From Deltaproteobacteria bacterium (GTDB lineage Bacteria; Desulfobacterota_B; Binatia; UBA9968), in NCBI GenBank assembly GCA_027297485.1, contig JAPUHZ010000238.1:1-7333 (forward strand): a stretch of 7,333 bases of DNA, read 5' to 3'. Within the stretch, counting starts at the first letter, position 1; every line of letters starts with the position of its first letter. Made by a program: the position numbers and the translations under genes. Of the stretch, positions 1 through 6,962 are shown piece after piece. A model generated the notes under the pieces. It ran no database searches. It had not been told where the DNA came from and saw nothing but the letters and a program-made list of their open reading frames with translations.

Positions 1-256
1 TGAAGTAGTCGGCGTCTATCTTGATGTATTCCTTCCACTTGTCTGGAGTTGCTGCCTCCTCAAAGATCGCCTCTACCGGACAAACCGGCTCGCAGGCCCC
101 GCAGTCGATGCATTCCTCAGGATCGATATAGAGCTTGTTGACCTTTTCGAACTCTTCGGTATTATTTTTTGTGGGATGGATGCAATCCACCGGACAGACA
201 TCCACACAGGCCGTATCTTTTACATCTATGCAAGGCTCAGCAATGATATAGGTCAT
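1..256 (-). CDS. 7Fe-type ferredoxin (3Fe-4S/4Fe-4S), 3' end cut by window edge
   Basis: Small soluble electron carrier of the bacterial 7Fe/8Fe ferredoxin family. I translated it by hand from the ATG at 256-254: 85 residues are visible and the stop lies beyond the left edge. The first cluster motif has Cys9, Cys17, Cys21 followed by Pro, and Cys25. The second is a classic CxxCxxCxxxCP with Cys49, Cys52, Cys55 and Cys59. Residue 12 is Val where an 8Fe protein would carry Cys. As in Thermus-type 7Fe ferredoxins, this suggests one [3Fe-4S] and one [4Fe-4S] cluster (family knowledge applied to the motif). About ten extra residues (roughly 28-41) separate the two motifs. The start is supported by AGGAGG at 262-267, 5 nt upstream. 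The gene lies 63 bp after rtcB on the same strand. Its redox partner is not evident; the neighbours are RNA-repair genes. Confidence 0.93.
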   Translation of the reverse strand, partial: MTYIIAEPCIDVKDTACVDVCPVDCIHPTKNNTEEFEKVNKLYIDPEECIDCGACEPVCPVEAIFEEAATPDKWKEYIKIDADYF

Positions 257-284
257 CTACTCCTCCTGTGAAACTCTCTTTTTC

Positions 285-313
285 CTAGTAACAAATCAGA
301 CAATCTAAGTCAA
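285..313 (-). promoter_or_regulatory. Possible sigma-70 promoter for the ferredoxin gene
   Basis: On the minus strand the gap between rtcB and the ferredoxin gene contains TTGACT (308-313, 5 of 6 to the -35 consensus), a 17-nt spacer, then TACTAG (285-290, only 3 of 6 to the -10 consensus). The position, about 30 nt upstream of the ferredoxin start, is sensible. The weak -10 makes this a guess; read-through from the rtcB operon is equally possible. Confidence 0.3.
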
Positions 314-319
314 TTATCC

Positions 320-1789
320 CTATCCTTTAATAACTCCCACAGGGCGAAAGCGGGCCACTTTTTTTGAGATGCCCGCCCGGTCCATCGTCTCCACCACCTC
401 GGCTACGTCTTTATAGGCATGGGGCATCTCCTCGGCCATTGTTCCCCTGCCCCGGTAGCGTGCGACTACCCCCCGGCGAGCCATCTCCAGATCGATATTG
501 ATGCTACGGCTCTGTTTCTTCGACTGAGTCCGGCTCATGGAGCGGCCGGCGCCGTGGCAGGTGCTTCCAAAGGTCTTATTCATGGCTGCTTCAGCCCCCA
601 CAAGGAGATAGGAATAACGGCCCATATCGCCAGGGATGAGAATCGGTTGACCGAGCTGTTGATAGGCTCTCGGTATCTGGGAATGACCCGGCGGGAAGGC
701 GCGGGTTGCCCCTTTGCGATGAACACACAGCCGGCGGCTTTCCCCATCCACCACATGCTCCTCAATCTTGGCGATATTGTGACAGACATCATAGATCAAG
801 GAAAAACCCAACTCGCGCGGACTGATATCCAGGGCCTTCAAAAATGCCTCCTCTGCCCGACTCATGATCACTTGCCGATTGGCCCAGGCATAGTTTGCGG
901 CCGAGGCCATAGCGGCTAAGTAATCCTTTCCCTCTGGGGACTGGATTGGCGTGCAGGCCAATTGGCGGTCTGGAAGCTGGATCCCATACTTTGCCATCGC
1001 ATGATTCATTACCTTGAGAGAATCTTCACAGGTCTGGTAACCCAAACCCCGTGAGCCGGTATGGATAAGGACGACTACCTGATCGGGGAAAAGAGCCATC
1101 GCCTGAGCCACGTCGGGGAGATAGATCTCTTCGACCCTGCCGATCTCAAGAAAATGGTTTCCAGAACCAAGAGTGCCAACCTGCTTGAGACCCCGCTCCA
1201 GTGCCCGTTCGCTTAAGAGTTCCGCATCGGCGCCCTGGAGTCTACCTCCTTCCTCCATGTACTCCAGATCCTCCTGCCGTCCGTATCCCTGCTCCACTGC
1301 CCACCGGGCTCCATCTCTAAGCAGGCGCCTTTCATCGCCTTTGGAAAGCTTGGGGATGGCCCCCTCTGAGCCCACACCTGAAGGAATAAGGGAGAAAAGC
1401 GTCTCTACGAGCCGCGTCATCTTTTCCCGGATATCACCGAAGGCCAAATTGGTCTTCACCAGGCGAACGCCGCAATTGATGTCGTAACCAACGCCCCCGG
1501 GCGAGATCACGCCGTCATCGAAGTCCATCGCTGCTACCCCACCGATTGGAAAACCGTAACCCCAGTGGATATCCGGCATGGCAAGGGAGTAGCCCACAAT
1601 GCCGGGGAGATGGGCCACGTTCATGACCTGTCTCAAGCTGTTGTCTTCTTTAAGATCGGACAAGAGTTTTTCCGTGGCGTAGATCCGCCCTGGGACCCTC
1701 ATCCCGCCTTGGCGGGGGATCTCCCAAAGGCACTCTTCCACGCGATTGAGTTGGATCTCTGCTCCAGCCATCTCTCTCGCCTCAGACAT
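320..1789 (-). CDS. rtcB: RNA-splicing ligase RtcB
   Basis: GTP- and Mn2+-dependent cytoplasmic RNA ligase that joins RNA 3'-phosphate or 2',3'-cyclic phosphate ends to 5'-OH ends (family knowledge); roles include tRNA splicing in archaea and RNA repair in bacteria. All signature motifs are visible. Numbered from the ATG at 1789 they are Asp103 and Cys106 in GGVGYDINCGVRL, His212 in GSGNHF, His243 in HTGSRG, His337 in VCHNIAK, and His412 in CHGAGR, the residue guanylylated in characterised RtcB. The C-terminus ends in the typical PVGVIKG. Length, 489 residues, matches the archaeal-type long form. Start choice: the ATG at 1789 overlaps the archease stop by 8 nt, mirroring the 8-nt overlap between the two genes upstream. 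A TTG at 1792 or an ATG at 1771 (GAGG 8 nt upstream) are alternatives. The stop is TAG. The gene directly follows archease, its cofactor. Confidence 0.97.
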   Translation of the reverse strand: MSEAREMAGAEIQLNRVEECLWEIPRQGGMRVPGRIYATEKLLSDLKEDNSLRQVMNVAHLPGIVGYSLAMPDIHWGYGFPIGGVAAMDFDDGVISPGGVGYDINCGVRLVKTNLAFGDIREKMTRLVETLFSLIPSGVGSEGAIPKLSKGDERRLLRDGARWAVEQGYGRQEDLEYMEEGGRLQGADAELLSERALERGLKQVGTLGSGNHFLEIGRVEEIYLPDVAQAMALFPDQVVVLIHTGSRGLGYQTCEDSLKVMNHAMAKYGIQLPDRQLACTPIQSPEGKDYLAAMASAANYAWANRQVIMSRAEEAFLKALDISPRELGFSLIYDVCHNIAKIEEHVVDGESRRLCVHRKGATRAFPPGHSQIPRAYQQLGQPILIPGDMGRYSYLLVGAEAAMNKTFGSTCHGAGRSMSRTQSKKQSRSINIDLEMARRGVVARYRGRGTMAEEMPHAYKDVAEVVETMDRAGISKKVARFRPVGVIKG

Positions 1790-2210
1790 CAAAAATTACC
1801 CTAGCGTGCCATGTGCCATTTTCTTGCCAGACCTTGAGTTCATGATAGGTCACTCCCTTGATTTCGGTATGAAAGTGATGTCGCTTGAGATCCAGGATCT
1901 CCCCCCTAACCCGGGCCTCTACACGAGCAGGCTCAAGTCTGTTAACCTCGCATCGCCTTCCCACAAAGCCTTTAAGATTAAATTGGGCCAAGAGCTCGCA
2001 CAGCCAAGCGTGAAAAAGCTCCTCCCACCCCTCGCCTGTGGCCGAGATCGCCGTCTCCTCTTTTAACTCAATACCACTGGGATCAGCGATAAGGCCGTAA
2101 AGGGCCTCTCCTGCTAAAGAAAAAAGGCTGGGCAGATCCGCCCCCTCCACCTCAATCCCCAGATCCGCTGTGTGCTCGATCTCCCGAACGGCACCTCTCT
2201 CGTCAGCCAC
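1782..2210 (-). CDS. Archease, RtcB-activating protein
   Basis: Archease is a small protein that promotes RtcB guanylylation and lets the ligase turn over repeatedly (known for archaeal and human systems). The 142-residue product has the family hallmarks: IEHTADLGIEV near the N-terminus (residues 11-21, with Asp16), HHFHTEIKGVTYH (111-123), and the C-terminal VIFDV with Asp141. Conserved acidic residues at both ends form the metal site in family structures. Length is normal for the family. The start is a GTG at 2210, overlapping the upstream DHH gene's TGA by 8 nt; no in-frame ATG is available. A purine-rich GAGGAAGAG upstream sits slightly far for an ideal ribosome site, so translational coupling is likely. 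The stop overlaps the rtcB start, giving strict co-expression with its partner. Confidence 0.95.
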   Translation of the reverse strand: MADERGAVREIEHTADLGIEVEGADLPSLFSLAGEALYGLIADPSGIELKEETAISATGEGWEELFHAWLCELLAQFNLKGFVGRRCEVNRLEPARVEARVRGEILDLKRHHFHTEIKGVTYHELKVWQENGTWHARVIFDV

Positions 2211-3597
2211 GCTTTAACTCTTCCTCTGGTTTTGTGATCAGCGGAACCATAGCCTCCCGGATGACTTTTTCACTCACCTCGCCAAACTGTTCTTTGAAAC
2301 GCTCTAGGGGAACGACCGCCTTAGCCATGGAGCGATGGCCACCGGCGCTGCCGATCTTTTCAAAGACCCGCTTTAGGATCTCACCCGCGCTTTTGACATA
2401 CCCCACATTGCGCACCGAGATGATCACCCGATCCTCACAAAGCCCAGAGACGATTCCCCACTCCACCCCTTCGATCTGAAGAGAGAACTCAGCCATCTGA
2501 GGAATGACATCCTCTCTCTTAATCTCTCCCATGTGGATAACCGCCACGCCACCATCTAGCTGGAGTCGACTCAGGGCACGGCCCAGGGCCTCTAAGTCCG
2601 TGCGCGGCAGCGCCGGCCTTTCCATCCTAGTGATCATAGCTCGATTAGCAAAGGGATAAAGGAAGGCAAAGGCCTTGAGATCGGCAACATGGCTTCCCCG
2701 TTCCAAAAAGAGCGTATCGGTTTTGATCCCGTAGAGCAACGCTGTGGCCAACCTTTGGGAAGGCTCCATGCCAGCCGCCCTCAAGTACTCGGTGAGGATC
2801 GTTGAGGTAGCTCCATACTGCGTCCTAAGATCAGTGAAGCGAGCCGAAAAAGAGGCTCGTTTAGGATGATGGTCGACTACGAGATCTACTTTACCCAGGG
2901 GTTGCTCGAAATAAGGAGGCTGTACATCCACCAATACCAGCTTGGCCCCTTCCTGGTGTAGATCTTCGTAGGTAATCCTATCAATTTGGATCTCCAAGAG
3001 GCGGAGCATGGCGAGATTTTCCGGCCTGGCCACCTCGCCGAAAGTAACAATAGGTGTGGTGGCCCGATTCCGTCCCAAAAGCTCCCGCAAGGCCAAAGCG
3101 CTCCCGATCGCATCCGGGTCAGGATCATGCTGCAACAAAATGTGGATTTTATCTTTTTCCCGAAAGAGGGAGCGGATCTTCTCCACCTTCTGCTGATTGA
3201 GGGTGTCGAGGAACTGCAGAGTAAAAAACTCCTGGAATAAGTCTTCCAGCGGGAGCTGGCGTAAGAGAGGGTCTCTGTGATCCCCTGTGGCCTCTCGTCC
3301 GGAAAAGAGGGAGAGAATCGGCAGTTTTCTATTAAGCCGTCTTAAAAGCAGGTAGACCCGTTTACGTAACTCAGGGTCGCCGATAAAGAGGATCACCTGG
3401 TTCACATGCTCCAAGTGGCTCTTCCTGTAAGTCGCTTCTTTCTCCAGGTTACCCCGCTGACCGTTTCCTCCCAGCCTCCTAATCCGTCTCGCCACCTCCG
3501 CCTCTTGGACTAAAAAGAGGACTTCTCGCTGCTTGGTTGCAACCTTACGCATAAATCGGAAGAGCAGGTCGTCCTCGCAAATCGCTAGATATTTCAT
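2203..3597 (-). CDS. DHH-family phosphoesterase with N-terminal RCK/TrkA-N-like domain
   Basis: 464-residue protein, first gene of the RtcB operon. Residues about 150-330 form a DHH phosphoesterase domain with its metal-binding motifs intact: HDPDPDAIGSA (157-167), VLVDVQ with Asp224, DHHP (242-245) and GIKTDT with Asp294. Residues about 340-450 look like the DHHA1 domain, with the substrate-binding GGHRSMAKA (419-427). This arrangement is that of NrnA-like enzymes, which hydrolyse nanoRNA, pAp or cyclic dinucleotides using Mn2+ (family knowledge; the substrate here is not known). Residues 1-100 show alternating strands and helices resembling an RCK/TrkA-N regulatory domain, but the glycine-rich nucleotide loop is absent (CEDDLL in its place), so NAD binding is doubtful. 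The start is the ATG at 3597. Being translationally coupled to archease and rtcB suggests a role in RNA end metabolism; this is inference. Confidence 0.9.
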   Translation of the reverse strand: MKYLAICEDDLLFRFMRKVATKQREVLFLVQEAEVARRIRRLGGNGQRGNLEKEATYRKSHLEHVNQVILFIGDPELRKRVYLLLRRLNRKLPILSLFSGREATGDHRDPLLRQLPLEDLFQEFFTLQFLDTLNQQKVEKIRSLFREKDKIHILLQHDPDPDAIGSALALRELLGRNRATTPIVTFGEVARPENLAMLRLLEIQIDRITYEDLHQEGAKLVLVDVQPPYFEQPLGKVDLVVDHHPKRASFSARFTDLRTQYGATSTILTEYLRAAGMEPSQRLATALLYGIKTDTLFLERGSHVADLKAFAFLYPFANRAMITRMERPALPRTDLEALGRALSRLQLDGGVAVIHMGEIKREDVIPQMAEFSLQIEGVEWGIVSGLCEDRVIISVRNVGYVKSAGEILKRVFEKIGSAGGHRSMAKAVVPLERFKEQFGEVSEKVIREAMVPLITKPEEELKRG

Positions 3598-3724
3598 AGG
3601 CTCATGCCCCGAGGGGGATAATTAGAGTAATACGTTGGGGCTCTTTAGATGAGAAAACCAGCCACACATTTGCCCAAAAAAAGCCTAGCACCTCCTCCAC
3701 TGCTTTTCCAGGGGTGGGGTTGTC

Positions 3725-3850
3725 CCTGATCCGTCGATAAGGGGTGCTTGCTTCGTTGTCGCTTCGGGCTCGCATCCTCACGTACTGCTCTGTACGCTCC
3801 GGTGCGATCCCCCGCTCCGCCTTGCACCCGCCGCCTTCTCGACGGCCAGG
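3725..3850. repeat. Long imperfect inverted repeat, likely dispersed hairpin element
   Basis: Successive complementary segments share nearly one centre (about 3788): CCTG (3725-3728) with CAGG (3847-3850), CCGTCGA (3731-3737) with TCGACGG (3839-3845), AAGG (3739-3742) with CCTT (3834-3837), GGTGC (3743-3747) with GCACC (3824-3828), GGG (3766-3768) with CCC (3809-3811), TCGCA (3770-3774) with TGCGA (3803-3807), and CGTAC (3781-3785) with GTACG (3792-3796) around a 6-nt loop. The whole forms one long hairpin with internal loops. From memory, similar intergenic repeats with a CTCACGTAC/GTACGCTCCGG core are common in proteobacterial genomes, but I could not verify this. It could be a REP/MITE-like mobile hairpin. 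Confidence 0.7.
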
Positions 3851-3889
3851 ATTTTTAAGGTGTTGCAAGCTTACGCACGGTTTATGGGG

Positions 3890-3918
3890 TTGAACCCGTG
3901 TCTTGATATTCGTATAAG
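3890..3918 (+). promoter_or_regulatory. Sigma-70-like promoter for the M24-permease genes
   Basis: TTGAAC (3890-3895) and TATAAG (3913-3918, 5 of 6 to the -10 consensus) are separated by exactly 17 nt and lie 35 nt before the ATG at 3954. The -35 box overlaps a small palindrome, GGGTT-G-AACCC (3887-3897), which could be an operator half-pair or chance. No other well-spaced promoter was seen for the rightward genes. Confidence 0.55.
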
Positions 3919-3953
3919 GGGAGGATCTTAAAGAAAACGGGAGCTATTAGGTC

Positions 3954-5180
3954 ATGATTAACAGCGGAGAAAGAGGATTCGGTCTTCCCAAATTTAGCCT
4001 CAAGGAGAGAGAGAGGCGGTGGGAGAGAGTGCGAGAGCTGATGCGCGAGGCAGGGTTAGATGTCATTATCGGCTTCCCCAACCAGAGTCACTGGGATCAG
4101 TTTCAGGCCGACATCCGTTACCTCACGCACATCGGCGGCCATCAGACAGAGGTGGCCGTGGTTTTTCCCGAGGCCGGAGAGGTTACGGCCTTTGTCCGTG
4201 GGGCGAATGAAGTAGAGTGGTGGAGAATCGCTCAGGATTGGGTAAAAGACATTCGCGCGACACGCAGAACGTGGGGAGAGCCGGTGATTGAGCGGCTAGG
4301 CGAGCTTAAGCTCGATGCTTCCAGGATTGGGGTTTCCGGTCTCGAGGGGCTCCTGAGGGCTCCCGAGGGAACGGTTGTGACCGGTATGTTGGAAAAAGTA
4401 AAAAGGGCCTTTGCTAAAGCCCGGTTTCAGAACGCCACAGAACTGCTCCAAGAGGCGCGCTCGGTCAAAGGGGAGGAAGAAGTGGCCTTCGTCGAGCGTG
4501 CGGCAGCAATCCTCGACCGGGTTGTGGAGGCCATCCTGGCCAAGGCCCGGCCCGGTGTGAGTGAGAACGAGATCGTCGGCACGATTTGGTACACGATTAT
4601 TACAAACGGCGGCGATTATCCGTCAATGACCCATTGGGGTGCGGGAGCGGGTGTCCCGTGGGCCTGCCGGATTGCCCCCCACCGCAAGCTTCAAGGGGGG
4701 GACATGATTAACACGGAGTTGGAGGCGAAATATGGGGGGTACATTGCTCAAACGGTTCAGGCGGCCTGTCTGGGGAAGATCCCTCCCGAACTGGCCCGAT
4801 CTTTCGAGATCAGCGTACAGATATTTGACGAGCTGGTGAAATATATGAAGCCTGGAGTCACCTTCCGTGAGGTAGTGGCTTTATACCAAAAGAGGGTGCG
4901 GGAATCGGGCCACCTCCCGAAGGGAATGCTCCTTCATGGGCGGGGAGTGGGTGAAGACAGGCCCCAGGTGACCGGAGAGACCAGACTGGATTACACGGCG
5001 GCCCAATACACGATGCACCTGGACCTTCCCCTGGTTGAGGGAAACGTATTTGTCTTAAAGCCCGGTGCGATGCCCTCGGAAGAGCCCGATTCCATAAGAT
5101 GCGGGGATACAGTTGTGATCACACGCGATGGCGCACGGCGCCTGGGAAAGCGGAAATTCACGTTTCCTGAGATTTCGTGA
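3954..5180 (+). CDS. M24-family (creatinase/Xaa-Pro peptidase-like) protein lacking most metal ligands
   Basis: 408 residues with the two-domain plan of the family: an N-terminal creatinase-like domain (about 15-160) and a C-terminal pita-bread M24 domain (about 170-400). The M24 landmarks align well, but the five metal ligands do not. The first Asp site is Glu255 (in INTELEAKYGGY), the second Asp site is Gln266, His328 is kept (LLHGRGVG), the first Glu site is Lys369 (FVLKPG where FTIEPG is usual), and the last Glu site is Gly384 (IRCGDTVV where IRIEDTVL is usual). An ordinary dinuclear metallopeptidase activity is therefore unlikely. It may be a metal-free hydrolase like creatinase, or a binding protein. 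The start ATG is preceded by GGGAG (3939-3943) at 10 nt and by a good promoter. It is likely co-transcribed with the permease 66 bp downstream. Confidence 0.85.
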   Translation: MINSGERGFGLPKFSLKERERRWERVRELMREAGLDVIIGFPNQSHWDQFQADIRYLTHIGGHQTEVAVVFPEAGEVTAFVRGANEVEWWRIAQDWVKDIRATRRTWGEPVIERLGELKLDASRIGVSGLEGLLRAPEGTVVTGMLEKVKRAFAKARFQNATELLQEARSVKGEEEVAFVERAAAILDRVVEAILAKARPGVSENEIVGTIWYTIITNGGDYPSMTHWGAGAGVPWACRIAPHRKLQGGDMINTELEAKYGGYIAQTVQAACLGKIPPELARSFEISVQIFDELVKYMKPGVTFREVVALYQKRVRESGHLPKGMLLHGRGVGEDRPQVTGETRLDYTAAQYTMHLDLPLVEGNVFVLKPGAMPSEEPDSIRCGDTVVITRDGARRLGKRKFTFPEIS

Positions 5181-5246
5181 GTCCATAGGCCTCTACTCAT
5201 TTCTAGCTCAGAGGAATCGCTACGGATCTCAACGGGAAATAAGACC

Positions 5247-6962
5247 ATGTTGGCAAAGGGTTTTACCAAGGCGCTTAATGGGGATGTTCTGTTTCTGGTC
5301 TCCGTTACCGCTCTTGTCGTTTACCTCACCGTTGTTCCTATCGGGGTCATCATCTTCGGCAGCTTGCAGAGCGGGCTACCGGGAAGCTGGACGCCTCTTA
5401 CTTTTGAGAACTACATCCGGGCGTTCTCTAACCCTGCCCTCTACTCTGCTATCCTGAACTCGTTCATCTATGCTATTGGATCCGGACTCGTCTCCTTTAG
5501 CCTCGGCACCTATCTGGCCTGGCTCACGGAGCGAACCGACATTCCACTAAAAGGTTTCATTTATAGCTCCGTTCTTGGGGCTATGATGATTCCAGGCGTT
5601 CTATTTACGATCTCCTGGTTACTGTTGCTTGCTCCTAAAGCGGGTTTGATCAATGTCTGGCTCAGAGGACTCCTAGGCCTGACTGATTCGCCTTTCAATC
5701 CCTATGGTATGGCCGGGATGATCTTTGTTTCCGGCATCGATGACTTTTATACCCCGTTTCTTTTTATGGCAGCAGCCTTCCGCTCGATGGATCCCTCGCT
5801 CGAAGATGCCTCGGTGGTCTCAGGCGCAGGGATTTTCAGGACCTTTTTTCGCATTACCTTCAGGCTCATGCTGCCCACTGTTTTTGCTGTTTGCTTGCTT
5901 ATTTTCATCCGGGGGATCGAGGATTTTGAGGTCCCGGCCCTGCTTGGCATCCCTGCCGGGGTTTATGTCTTGTCCACCGAAATTTACCTTTCTGTTAGGC
6001 GCCCCCCGACGGATTTTAACTTGGCGGCTGCCATCTCCATGTTTTATCTCCTGGTTGCCTTAGGTGGCCTCTATCTCTATTTCAGGAGCACCCGCATGTC
6101 GGAGAGGTTCGCTGTGATCACAGGAAAGGGGTTCCAGCCTAGAAGGCTTCGTCTGGGAAGTTGGCGTATTCCAGCCCTCGTCAGCGTCCTGTTCCTCATT
6201 TCCCTCACGGTCTATTTGCCTCTGGCTGTTTTGGCTTGGACGTCTCTCCTCCCTTGGTATGCCCCACCTTCGTTAGAAATGATGCGGCTCCTGACACTGG
6301 ATAACTTCCGCTGGCTGTTCGGCGATCCACTGATTTTATTGGCCATTAAAAACAATTTTATCGTAGGATTTTCGGCTGCTGCAGTCGTCACGCTCTTTGG
6401 CGCCGTGATTTCCTGGATTGTTATCCGCACGCGCATTCCTGGTCGCCGTATCCTCGATGGTTTGGCCTTCTCCGCAACCGCTTACCCCAGCATGGTCCTG
6501 GGATTGGCCCTAATATGGTTTTATCTTACGGTGCCCATCCCCGTATATGGGACTCTTTGGATACTGACGATTGCTTACGTGACAAAGCGGCTTCCCACTT
6601 CGACTCGGATCTGTAGCGCAGTCATGACGCAGATTCGTAGTGAGCTCGAAGAGGCATCGGAGATCTGCGGGGCGACTTTTCTCAAAACTTTTAGAAGTAT
6701 CGTTTTCCCGCTCCTTATCCCAGGTTTGTTTGTAGCCTTTGTCTCCACGCTCACCATCACTTTCAAAGCCCTTTCTCTGCCGGTCCTATTAGGCCATGCC
6801 GGCACGGAACTCGTGCCCCTGCTGATCTTTGACCTGTTTGAATCAGGCCGTTATTCTGAGGTGTCTGCTTTGGGGTGTATGACGATCGCTATCGTTACGG
6901 TTCTTACCCTAATCTTCCGTGGAATCAGCCAGCGCTTCGGCTTGAGCGCATCTGCCAGATAA
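5247..6962 (+). CDS. Fused two-domain ABC transporter permease (FbpB/ThiP/PotBC-like)
   Basis: 571-residue inner-membrane protein made of two binding-protein-dependent permease domains in one chain, with about 12 hydrophobic segments. Each half carries the cytoplasmic EAA loop that contacts the ATPase: EDASVVSGAG...LMLP (residues 186-210) and EEASEICGAT...LLIP (468-492). The halves are joined near residues 285-305. Fused permeases of this size are typical of importers for iron(III), thiamine, spermidine/putrescine or related small solutes (family knowledge). The sequence does not say which. The start ATG follows only a weak ribosome site (GGGA about 10 nt upstream), consistent with translation as part of a transcript starting before the M24 gene. 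The partner binding protein and ATPase are not in the window and may lie elsewhere. The M24-like neighbour may act on the imported compound. Confidence 0.93.
   Translation: MLAKGFTKALNGDVLFLVSVTALVVYLTVVPIGVIIFGSLQSGLPGSWTPLTFENYIRAFSNPALYSAILNSFIYAIGSGLVSFSLGTYLAWLTERTDIPLKGFIYSSVLGAMMIPGVLFTISWLLLLAPKAGLINVWLRGLLGLTDSPFNPYGMAGMIFVSGIDDFYTPFLFMAAAFRSMDPSLEDASVVSGAGIFRTFFRITFRLMLPTVFAVCLLIFIRGIEDFEVPALLGIPAGVYVLSTEIYLSVRRPPTDFNLAAAISMFYLLVALGGLYLYFRSTRMSERFAVITGKGFQPRRLRLGSWRIPALVSVLFLISLTVYLPLAVLAWTSLLPWYAPPSLEMMRLLTLDNFRWLFGDPLILLAIKNNFIVGFSAAAVVTLFGAVISWIVIRTRIPGRRILDGLAFSATAYPSMVLGLALIWFYLTVPIPVYGTLWILTIAYVTKRLPTSTRICSAVMTQIRSELEEASEICGATFLKTFRSIVFPLLIPGLFVAFVSTLTITFKALSLPVLLGHAGTELVPLLIFDLFESGRYSEVSALGCMTIAIVTVLTLIFRGISQRFGLSASAR

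Larger units (their letters stand above)
3598..3953. other. Divergent intergenic region, 356 bp
   Basis: This gap separates the leftward DHH-archease-rtcB operon from the rightward M24-permease genes, so it must contain both promoters. It contains the long inverted repeat at 3725-3850 and the rightward promoter at 3890-3918. On the leftward side a weak candidate promoter is TTCTCA, a 17-nt gap, then TATTAC (about 3630-3658 on the minus strand); neither box is strong. A minus-strand open frame of up to 88 codons (3602-3868) crosses the inverted repeat. It is probably not a gene. Confidence 0.6.

Noticed and set aside
1173..1487. Plus-strand open frame of 104 codons opposite rtcB
   Set aside because: Antisense to a gene with all catalytic motifs; its Ser/Arg/Pro-rich composition is that of a shadow frame.
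3602..3868. Minus-strand open frame of 88 codons ending 4 nt before the DHH start
   Set aside because: Its first two thirds are encoded by the inverted repeat and are rich in Arg, Glu and Pro. The hydrophobic tail (ending ITLIIPLGA) looked protein-like, and its position just before the DHH gene is tempting, but there is no recognisable domain and no convincing start.
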